From Patiria pectinifera (taxonomy: Eukaryota > Echinodermata > Asteroidea > Valvatida > Asterinidae), in contig CM057147.1 of assembly GCA_029964075.1 (NCBI GenBank), forward strand, positions 10,623,513-10,687,512: DNA of 64,000 bases, in the 5' to 3' direction. The notes below the pieces were generated by a model. It saw only the letters and a list, made by a program, of their open reading frames with translations, was not told the DNA's origin and did no database searches. The position numbers were made by a program, and so were the translations under genes. Of this stretch, positions 55,511 through 64,000 are shown piece after piece. The first letter of the stretch is position 1. Each line of letters begins with the position of its first letter.

Positions 55511-56126
55511 GGGGACCCGTGCTTTACACGAATAAGTACGTGTTACCTCGGCATACATGTAATTAATGCGTGGTGTGATTCCTGGCGTGACCCTGGGCCC
55601 CTTCTCATGCGATTTAGTTCGTGGGGTTGCAAGCAAAAAAGGCGCTTGAAAACGTCAAGGGGACATTACTTTTAATGTGCCCGTAATGCATGAACGATTG
55701 TTCGTTGACGCTGCGAAGAAGTTCGCGAGAAGAGTTGTGTTTGTATTCTTACAAGTTACATGCTGAGACTGATGAGTGAGAATTACGAATCTTCCTAAAT
55801 AAAAGTAAAGTATAATTAATGTAGTAGAGTATAGTTTACCAGTAGTAGCGTTTTGAGGTAAATGTTTGAACTTTGTCTGTACACGTTATTGTCTTTGCCA
55901 TTCACTTGGTTGTCATCTTTTCAGCTGAGCCGGAGCTCACATTTAATGAAAACAAACAACCCAAAACAAAATTAGCCAATCACTAATACTATTAGGCCTA
56001 CTGCCAGTTTTCGTCAACAAATCAAATGCTTTTTTTACTTGTTTCTGTAGTAAATGTATAAATGTATAAATTGATAAATGTATAAATGTATAAATGTAAT
56101 TTGTATGTTTGTATTTCATTTTAGAT
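55511..56126. other. No gene seen
   Basis: AT-rich with a short TAAATGTATA tandem repeat (about 56053-56097). Nothing else is supported. Confidence 0.4.
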
Positions 56127-56899
56127 AGTGGATATTTTGCCGGAGGTAATGACGGCAAACTAACGTTTACTAAAGGTTTGCCGGCGGCAATCTATATCAA
56201 CAGAGGGCGCTGTACTCTTTAAGATAGGGCTGAATTATAAGATGTATTAAATTCCCACCAAAAGTTGTGTAGCACTTTTGGTGTAGTGGTTAAGCAAAAG
56301 CTCTAGTGAGCGGGATGGCTCGAGTTCGAATCCGATCGCCGCCACATTTTTAAGTTTGGAAAGATTTCCATATACGAAGTTCACTCAACACTCTGTGTAC
56401 AAACCCTATGAGAGCGGACTGAAAAATTCTAAGTGTTTTCTAAGAAAATGCTTGTATTTTATCACTGCTCAAATTGACTTTGATGACATGAAATTGCTAT
56501 CTGGGGGCTTGTTAGTCAAAACAGAGGAAAATTAGTGAACTTCGCATATGGTAATCTTGCCTTAAGTTTTATTTTCCCATCCCCAAATAAATAAGAATAT
56601 TCTTCTTTTACTATTTTAATATGTCTCAAACATTTTATTGCAGAGTATTACATTTTCTTTTTCAGATTTGTGGCTCTGGAGGATTTTTTTTAAAAGGAAA
56701 ATAAAGTCCGAAATTATAAAATGGTCTGAATCCCATCTTTTGAATACGAGGTTACAACAATAATATTGGCATGGAGCCAGACTAAAATTTGTCAGCGGAA
56801 AATGTTTGAAGTACAAAAAAACAGTAACTGCACATGTGCAGTGCATTTCTGGCAAACTAACGTTTACTAAGGTTTGCCGTCTCCGGCAAAATATCCACT
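56127..56899. mobile_element. TIR element, 773 bp, with a tRNA-like insert
   Basis: The TIRs begin AGTGGATATTTTGCCGGAG and extend about 55 bases with the shared GGCAAACTAACGTTTACTAA / TTAGTAAACGTTAGTTTGCC segment. Inside are a second, inner inverted pair (CCATATACGAAGTTCACT near 56370 and AGTGAACTTCGCATATGG near 56535) and a tRNA-derived head. No transposase frame is present. Confidence 0.7.
56280..56346 (+). repeat. tRNA-derived head (SINE-like)
   Basis: GGTGTAGTGGTTAAGCA is a good A box and GAGTTCGAATCC a good B box, with a tRNA-like CGCCGCCA end. The 5' acceptor strand does not pair with the 3' end, so it is not a functional tRNA. Confidence 0.5.
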
Positions 56900-57272
56900 G
56901 CCTTCATTTTAATAAAAAAAACGTACTTCTATTTACTTTGGACGTCTAATACCTGTTTAATGTTGCTTTTTTTTTGCACACAAACATGCAGGGCTGAAAG
57001 AAGAAACACAAAAGAAGGATTAGGTGTGAAAGGTGTGGAAAGATGGCAAACCACAAGGGGTCTTGTGTAAACAGGGGAGAGACCAGAAAGGGGAAGGATC
57101 AAAGGTCACAGGGCGTGGGAACGGACAAAAGAGTGTGAGCGTGAAGGGATGATGTGGGGGGGGGAACAGTATTGAGGTGGAAAGGGATGAAAGATGGGGG
57201 AAGATGGGTAAACACAAACAAGGAAGACCAGATGGATTATCTGTAACAGAAGACAATGGAGGAAGAAAAGGA

Positions 57273-59655
57273 TTAATCATTTCCAAGTTGGATGTTGAGA
57301 CCATGTGGTTGAATAGTTCGAAGACGATTCATCCACACTTTCTCTCTGCTGAGGCGAACTGAGTCCTTGCGATGGCCAAGAGATTCAATGCCTTGCAAAA
57401 TCATATCAGAAATGGAGTGGTTAGGCAGGTTGAAGTGATGACCAACAGGGGTGTCTAGTTTCTTGGTGTTGACCCTTGACCGGTGGGCATAGAAACGCTT
57501 CTTGAGCGTATTCTTAGTCTCACCTACATACTGCACTCCACAGACCCTGCAAGAAATGAGATATATGACATTAGAGGTGTTACAAGTGATGTTACCAATG
57601 GTTCTGTGGGTAGTGACAGAAGAGTGGCCAGAAAAGGAGTCAGACTCCTGGATATGAATCTGGCAGACAACACATCTGGAACTGCACTTGAAAGTACCAT
57701 GCTGGGTGGGAGGGGATGCATCTAAGGAAGGGCCTTCAGCTCGAACAATCAAGTCCCGTAGATTTCGAGGACGCCTGTAAGCCAATGTGGGGCCGTTGGG
57801 GATGGCGCGGGCAAGGCGATCTGAAGTATGGAGGATATAATGATTGTCATTAGTGATTTTGCGAAGGGGAGGGAGATTGGGGTGAAACGTGGTAACCAAG
57901 GGAATCATGGGTTTGGCCATGGCATCAGGAGCCTTTCCCGTGAGAGCTAGATTTCTGGGGATAGCTTTAGCTCTGGCAATGGCACGATGAACTTGGCGAG
58001 AGCTGTGACCCCTGGCCACCAAGTTGTTCCTCAGTATCTGTGTATGGCGGGAGAAATCGGAATCATTAGAACAAATTCTTCTTAGTCTGAGTGCCTGGCT
58101 AAACGCTATGCCAGTTTTGCAGTGCCCGGGGTGACAGCTGGAGGAGTGGAGGTACTGGTGGGTGTCTGTGGGTTTGGAATACAGGTCAGTGGTTAGTGAG
58201 TTGCCTTGCTTGCGGACGGTGACATCCAGAAAGTGGGTTTGGTGAGCTGAGGACTCCGATGTGAATTTGATGGTTCTGTGGAAGGAATTGATGTGGTTAG
58301 TGAAGGTCAAGAGACTGTCCTCATCACTGGTCCAGATGAAAAAAACATCATCAATATATCTCCACCAGATCCAAGGGCGACATGGGGCCGAGGCAAGTAA
58401 AGTCTCATGAGGGTGCCAACATCACTGATGGAAGGAGTCGTGTGTCCTGCCTTGGCCAGAGCCAAGGAGCAAGCACGAACACCCTCCTCATGTGGGATGT
58501 TGGTGTACAGAGATGAGACGTCGAAAGTCCCAATGAGGGCTGTGCTGGGAATCTGGTCCTTGATTCCTTCAAGCTTGCGTAGGAAGTCTGGGGTGTCGTG
58601 AATGTATGACGAAATCTGTGGGACAAGGGGTTTGAGAAAACTGTCAATGAACAGGGAGATGCGTTCCGTGGGCGAGCCATTACCGGAGATGATGGGTCTA
58701 CCGGGGTTGCCAGCCTTGTGAATCTTGGGTAGAAGGTAAAATCTGGCAGTCCTACAATCACAGGGAGAAAGAAATTTGTGAGCTTTCTTGGACAACTGGT
58801 CACGTGATCGCATATCGTCAAGTACCTGTTGTATATCTCGACAGAAAGTGCCTGTGGGGTCAGAGTCAAGGCGGGTATAGTTAGTGCGATTATCCAACTG
58901 GCGGTGGGCCTCATCAATGTACTGCTGACGATCCATGATGACCACAGCTGAACCTTTATCTGCTGGCTTGATGATGATGTCGGTGCGAGAGCGCAAGGAG
59001 TTGAGAGCCAGGCGCTCCTCTCTGGGGAGATTATCATGAGTCCTGTGGGGGAAGTTGTCCGGGTTAGTGACTTGGGAATTGATAACTTGAACGTATGTCT
59101 CTATGGCTGGCACACGATTCTTGGGAGGTACCCATGAACTCTTGACTCGAAAAGGCTCTGGCTCACACGGTTCACTGTCCAGGAAAAACTCACGCAGACC
59201 GATTCTACGGTAGTATTCCGTGAGATCTTGGCTGAGCTGAACCTGGTTCACAGAACGGGGAGCGGGACAAAAATTGAGACCCTTGGAGAGAAGTTTGTGC
59301 TCTGCGTCAGATATTGATGAGGAAGAAAGATTAACTACAGTGTTGACAGGGGGTTCTGGCGGTGGCGTGGTAGATGGAGACCTAGGACGTCTGAAACGTC
59401 TGTGTCTGCGTTGCTGTTGCTTGGCAAGCAAGCCACCAATCTGCTTGTTTCTCCTGTTGAGTAGGACAGAGTCAAGGTTAGACAAACCCCTTTCAATCTC
59501 ATCATGGAAATTCCTGTACGTGGAGTCAGAACAACTGGATTTGAGTTGGGAGTCAAAATGGGAAATATTCTGATGGAGGTCCTCACGTGTAAATTGACAC
59601 TGCTGAGAGAGAATATTGATGAGTTTAATAGAGGCACCATGTATAACATGCAGCA
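57273..59655 (-). pseudogene. Penelope-like element: RT and GIY-YIG (broken)
   Basis: The minus strand encodes, in one frame from about 59655 to about 58365, an N-terminal region and the RT start: TDIIIKPADKGSAVVIMDR, ARFYLLPKIHKAGNPGRPII and LIGTFDVSSLYTNIPHEEG (motif A Asp). In the next frame, from about 58370 to 57273, come WWRYIDDVFFIW (motif C Asp pair), then RT thumb-linker sequence, a Cys-rich CSSRCVVCQIHI, and NVIYLISCRVCGVQYVGETK (GIY-YIG endonuclease). The segment with motif B (usually Gln-x2-GTAMG) is deleted between the two frames, so the RT cannot work. The C-terminal 345 codons are otherwise open. PLEs copy by target-primed reverse transcription; this family differs from the one at 54228. 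No hammerhead was found near it. Confidence 0.85.
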
Positions 59656-59687
59656 GTTTTACTTTTTTTCATAAAAATAAATAAGTG

Positions 59688-59751
59688 AGTCTGGTTCTCA
59701 GACCAAAAGATTCTGACTATTCCTGAATCTTTTGGTCTGGGAACCAGACTA
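59688..59751. mobile_element. 64-bp TIR-to-TIR remnant of the DUF6589 transposon family
   Basis: The sequence AGTCTGGTTCTCAGACC...GACTATTCCTG meets GAATCTTTTGGTCTGGGAAC...CAGACTA after only about 38 bases. Both ends match the TIRs of 34022-53015 with two or three differences. The flanks are A-rich, so a 9-bp duplication cannot be judged. Confidence 0.8.
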
Positions 59752-59764
59752 AAAATAAAAAAAA

Positions 59765-60080
59765 GATGTTTATTTTTTATCAGCCAATCAGCATCGAGCT
59801 TTCATCGCATCGAGCTTTCAGTCACGTTTGCCATCTTGTTTTTTGAGTCTGTTTTCTGGTTGTCATCGTCGTCTTTTATCCCTGAATTTCCCTCATAAAT
59901 CAAAGCCCTGCCCTCTTTCCCCAAAATTAAACCTGCTGATATTCAAGAAGGTGTCATTTCCAATTGTTCAGATGTGCCAAAAAGTATCAGAATGTCAAGT
60001 TTGAGTGTCATTTAGTCAACTGTTTTGGTGAGTCTTTCCCTTCCTATATAGGAACGGGGTCTTAAAAGTAAGGATTACCA
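59765..60080. mobile_element. MITE of the 159-588 family (inverted)
   Basis: It ends GTCTTAAAAGTAAGGATTACC (60059-60079) and shares the CAAGATGGC / GACGATGATGAC and CTGACTAAATGACAC segments of 159-588 on the other strand. The left border is blurred. Confidence 0.65.
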
Positions 60081-60450
60081 AAATTTGCCCGAATACTTGC
60101 CATGACAACATGTACTCGTACTCCTAGAACTGCTCCGCAGAGTGGAGCATCATAGGGCCGTATCATAAAACTGACACCTCATAGGTCCGACACATAAGGT
60201 GTCGGACTAGTAATGAGGCATACACATTATTTATTCAGTCTCATAAGTGCGACGCCTCATACATGTAAGTCCGATACCTCATAGACTACTCTCCTCATCG
60301 AAGCGTCGTTGGACTGAATCGCAAGCCCTGCCAAACCATGGATGTAGATTCTAATTCTACCTCCATGGCCAAACAAAGCATTTATTTAGCAAGGACACAT
60401 TCTTTATTCGTTTTATAAGTACAGCTTTTTGGCTTTTCCGCTTAAATGCG
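60081..60450. other. No gene; short GACACCTCATA repeats
   Basis: 60165-60290 repeats GACACCTCATA/GTCCGACACATAAGG several times in both orientations. Otherwise nothing is seen. Confidence 0.45.
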
Positions 60451-61330
60451 GAAAGCCTTTGTTTCTGGATGTCATCATGGGTCATGTGACGTCATCTTAA
60501 AGGTGCATACTTTAGGGCCCTATATCGCGAGAATGGTAAGTCCAATTTGGTTCATACTTGGTATGTAGGTAGACCGGGATGTGTTATAGGTAAAAATGGG
60601 AGTGACGTCACGATGACGTCATCGTGTGATTTTATAAGAATTTTTGAAGTTTTGGACCCTCAAACCATATCTCATCAACGGAACATGGTAAATTCAAAAT
60701 TCTTTTTGCAATGGGTTTGTTAGGTAATGCATACTTGGACCAAAAAAGTGAAAAGTGCATGACGTCATGATGACGTCATCAAAAATGCGATTTTTGTATT
60801 TCACATATAAGGGTAAGTCTGATCGTCTTGAAACTTGGTGGATATGCAGATACAGTTACTAGTATGCAAAATCCGAAGTGACGTCATGATGACGTCATCG
60901 CTTGATTTGTTATAATTTTTTTAAACTTTGACATTTTCTTCTTCTTCTTGCAAAATTGTACATGAAATAGGATCATTATTAACTTTAAACTACGCACAGT
61001 ACAAGGCCCTTCGGTAAAGTTGGTCTTAAACAAGTCACATCATAATGACGTCGTCATTAGTCATGTGACCTCATCTTAGACCGGGATGTGTTATAGGTAA
61101 AAATGGGAGTGACGTCACGATGACGTCATCGTGTGATTTTATAAGAATTTTTGAAGTTTTGGACCCTCAAACAATATCTCATCAACGGAACATGGTAAAT
61201 TCAAAATTCAAATTACAAATTATAATTTAAACATTTTATACCTATCGTTCTAGCAAGCCAATTGGGCTGAAACTTGGCAAATATACAGTTATGTGTATGT
61301 TATATTTAAAATAAAAAATACGTCATGTTA
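60450..61330. repeat. ~120-bp degenerate repeats with paired TGACGTCA motifs
   Basis: A segment GACCGGGATGTGTTATAGGT ... TTCAAAATTC occurs at about 60571-60702 and again at 61078-61209, almost identical. Between and around them are degenerate units each with two back-to-back TGACGTCA-like palindromes about 10 bases apart (near 60604, 60761, 60881, 61111, with weaker ones at 60486, 61043 and 61320). Another pair lies at about 63858. TGACGTCA is the CREB/ATF site; any use as such is inference. Confidence 0.7.
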
Positions 61331-61631
61331 ACGTCATCATTATTTTTTTTAATTGATTTTTAATGTTTATTATTTTCAAAGTTTCATTACGTTTTTCAAT
61401 TGACAAGTTCGGAATTATCTTGAATCCGATCAATTACAAACTTCGAAACAAATTTAAAAGAACCAACCTATAGCCAGATTTTCCAGAAATTTAAAGGAGA
61501 CTTTTTAGTCTAAAAACGGACGAAATCACGTAATTCCCGATTTTGGGCAATAATGCGCACGTAGAGCAAGTATTCCTTTCGCCAACAGAGGGCAGCATAT
61601 ACATTTAATGGTTAGTTTTGTTTAGCATTCG
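61331..61631. other. No feature seen
   Basis: AT-rich DNA without supported features. Confidence 0.4.
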
Positions 61632-62090
61632 GGGTGCACACCGGTAAATCGATCCGCCAAGCTCATGAATAAAAGTTATACCCTCAAAATATTCTATATT
61701 AGAGAGTTCTGAGCGCCGTAAAATTGGGGAATTGAAGAGATATGGTAATGAACCTCTGGCCCGGACTTGGGGCTTCCAATTCTGAGCATTTTGGATGCTA
61801 TTGGGCTCGAAAGTGGCGCTATTTTGCCATGCTGTGGAGGGATCGTTTTTCAAGATGGCTACTTTTCCGCTTTGGGGAAAATAGGGGTCGTCTTCTTTGC
61901 GTGAAAATATCTCGAAAAGTCAATGGTCAACCCACCAAAAATTGAAAAGAAAATGAAAGATGACACATTGATCATCATTTTTCTGTGCAGCTTGAATACC
62001 TGTGAGAGTTTTGAGTATTTTAAAAATAATTTTGAAGTATGGGCATTTAGCACTAGTGTCTATGGGAGTTTATTTGCAGGTATGCATCCT
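61632..62090. mobile_element. 459-bp TIR element, copy 1
   Basis: Starts GGGTGCACACCGGTAAAT and ends (inverted) GGATGCATACCTGCAAAT, an imperfect TIR. Near-identical to 62508-62966. An 82-codon minus-strand frame and a 67-codon plus-strand frame are preserved in both copies, but neither has a known motif. Confidence 0.7.
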
Positions 62091-62507
62091 ATAAAGAATC
62101 ACAAAGATGGCCGTTTCGCGCATGCGCTGTGCCGCGGCAGTGGTCTTTTCAGTGGGCAGAACCTACGGGGAGGGGGAAAAAGTGTTTTAAAGGTATCAAC
62201 AAGGGTTTTTTCCGCAACAGATGCTTGCAAATCATAAGGGAGCAGTAGGCTATCACCCGATTACAACAATTGATAGTTGAAAAGGGGGGGGGGGCATGTT
62301 GAGCTTAAAAGTAGCTAAAACTCAATTTATTGTCGCTGGGGGCGCTCTACAGCTTAGCAGGGGAAAACAATCACTATTTTCGGGCTTAATATCGACCTCG
62401 GATAATATTTTTCTTTCATTTTTTTTTTCAAAATATTGACTTTGGAGATATTCTGCTTGTCCTGAATGTGGTTTTGTGTTAAAATTTAAAAGTTGCCTGC
62501 TATTATA
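62091..62507. other. Spacer between the two 459-bp copies
   Basis: Unique DNA with a poly-G run near 62285; no gene seen. Confidence 0.45.
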
Positions 62508-62966
62508 GGGTGCACACCGGTAAATCGATCCGCCAAGCTCATGAATAAAAGTTATACCCTCAAAATATTCTATATTAGAGAGTTCTGAGCGCCGTAAAAT
62601 TGGGGAATTGAAGAGATATGGTAATGAACCTCTGGCCCGGACTTGGGGCTTCCAATTCTGAGCATTTTGGATGCTATTGGGCTCGAAAGTGGCGCTATTT
62701 TGCCATGCTGTGGAGGGATCGTTTTTCAAGATGGCTACTTTTCCGCTTTGGGGAAAATAGGGGTCGTCTTCTTTGCGTGAAAATATCTCGAAAAGTCAAT
62801 GGTCAACCCACCAAAAATTGAAAAGAAAATGAAAGATGACACATTGATCATCATTTTTCTGTGCAGCTTGAATACCTGTGAGAGTTTTGAGTATTTTTAA
62901 AATAATTTTGAAGTATGGGCATTTAGCACTAGTGTCTATGGGAGTTTATTTGCAGGTATGCATCCT
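62508..62966. mobile_element. 459-bp TIR element, copy 2
   Basis: Direct repeat of 61632-62090 at a distance of 876 bp, with a one-base T-run difference near 62897. It could be a second insertion or a tandem segmental duplication. Confidence 0.7.
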
Positions 62967-63335
62967 TCGGCAGCTATAAATGCAATGCAAGTTAAACATT
63001 AAATGTATCTGCTGCCCTCTATTGACGTAAATTATATACTCACTTGGCTGTACTGTACGCACTTGGCTATTGCCACTCAACCGTGTGTGCATGGCTATCG
63101 CCGTTGAAATGATTTGCCGCCCTGTATATTTTTCTACCATAGAAGTTAACTACGCCAATGTTATTGATTGCAATGTTCTATAGCCCTCTACCCGTCTATT
63201 TTATTTACTTTTTTATTAGTAGAAAATGTCGTTATTAGTATTTGAAGTTTTGAAATATAAGGAGTCATGATTGCATCAGATTGTGCAGACCAGTAGTTGC
63301 TCAAAATGGCATTAGTATGGTAGGCCTATATGTCA
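62967..63335. other. No gene seen
   Basis: Nothing supported apart from short repeats of ACTTGGCTAT/TGGCTATCGCC around 63060-63100. Confidence 0.4.
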
Positions 63336-63372
63336 AGGCCCCCCCCCCCCTCGCGACGCCCATGCTGAATAT
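63336..63372. mobile_element. Lone right end of a hAT-type MITE
   Basis: A poly-C run followed by CTCGCGACGCCCATGCT matches the right end of the MITE at 26380-26645. No left end is visible. Confidence 0.6.
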
Positions 63373-63378
63373 GCATGA

Positions 63379-63506
63379 GGTATAGTAAAAAAATATAACA
63401 TGGTTTATTTCGGTTGACGAACTCAGTTTGTCAACTTCCAATACCCCGGGAAGCTAAAATCGATTATTCAACCTCAAACCATGTTATATTTGTATACTAT
63501 TTGATA
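63379..63506. repeat. Short inverted repeat element, about 128 bp
   Basis: TATAGTAAAAAAATATAACATGG at the left is inverted as CCATGTTATATTTGTATACTA at the right, around a GTTGACGAACTCAGTTTGTCAAC hairpin. Probably a small MITE. Confidence 0.55.
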
Positions 63507-64000
63507 ACCGTGTTAAACTACCTTCCATGCATAATCCTGGCTAAAAACCATATTATGCAGGAATGTTAAGGGCGGGGCTCAGATCGCCAATCACGATGCA
63601 ACTTGAAACTCAGGTTAAACATTTTTTCCCACTTTTCTGCAATAATTTGAACAGTAATGCAAATTCTGATACTATGGGAAATTCATTTCTAATTTGTTAT
63701 CATCATTTATGGCCGTTTTTTGTTCAGGCCTTAGCAAAAACAAAGTATTATAGAAAACAAAATCAACCACACGTTGGTGACCTTTCCGCGCGAGACTTAC
63801 ACACTCTATAAGCGACAATATGTCGATCCTACATGGGCTTTGATGACAAATGTGAAGTGACGTCACCATGACGTCATCAGTTCATTTTTAAAAATTAGTT
63901 TTCATTATTTCTTATTTTCTCCGAATTTCTAATATGCACATTATCCCAAGTCAAATCAATTTCAAAATACTTCATAATATACAATCTTCACATAATATCA
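63507..64000. other. No gene; one paired TGACGTCA
   Basis: The only notable item is GTGACGTCACCATGACGTCATC at about 63857, the same paired motif as in 60450-61330. Confidence 0.5.

Noticed and set aside
56280-56346. Functional tRNA gene
   Set aside because: The acceptor ends do not pair; it fits a SINE head better.

Overview
The window is animal nuclear DNA built almost entirely from mobile elements stacked inside one another. I see spliced genes, LTR retrotransposons of Ty3 type with tRNA-Leu-type primer sites, CR1-like LINEs, Penelope-like elements (PLEs), hAT-type MITEs and foldback elements. This mix, with DUF6589 and RecQ-like proteins on one element, fits a marine invertebrate (echinoderm, hemichordate, amphioxus or mollusc grade). 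The sequence alone does not fix the species. I recognise no ordinary host gene.

1-32473: a giant inverted repeat. A left arm (1 to about 5500) and a right arm (about 27157-32473) are reverse complements at roughly 95% or better where I compared them, around a 21.6 kb core. Both arms carry ACGT-rich palindromes and a tandem ~398-bp unit with exon-like splice borders. The core holds a second, smaller foldback element (10919-15771), a 0.6-kb direct duplication, the 5' end of a Ty3-type element (LTR 17685-18399), decayed LINE pieces, a PLE terminal scrap and a 55-bp minisatellite split by a hAT-type MITE.

34013-53024: the most interesting object. An 18,994-bp DNA transposon (34022-53015) has 51-bp perfect terminal inverted repeats (TIRs) starting TAGTCTGG and a perfect 9-bp target duplication (CAACCAAAT). 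It encodes two convergent spliced genes, each starting 200-265 bp inside its TIR: a ~1310-residue protein (Cys-pair zinc motif, 62-residue repeats, DUF6589-like domain) and a ~526-residue RecQ-family helicase. I infer that the DUF6589 protein is the transposase and the helicase its partner. This copy is dead: the first gene has a nonsense codon, an apparent 1-base insertion and a 6.2-kb Ty3-type element (36039-42286) in its first exon, and the helicase has an apparent 1-base deletion. The Ty3-type element itself carries a CR1-like LINE (about 38109-39845). A 64-bp TIR-to-TIR remnant of the same transposon lies at 59688-59751.

53025-64000: MITEs, a 3' PLE fragment followed by two hammerhead ribozymes (54930-54973, 55097-55138) and a 172-bp AT microsatellite, a TIR element with a tRNA-like insert, a reverse-strand PLE that has lost RT motif B (57273-59655), a cluster of back-to-back TGACGTCA motifs, and two near-identical 459-bp TIR elements.

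Protein starts are tentative throughout because most coding regions are broken. No computed alignment or database search was possible.
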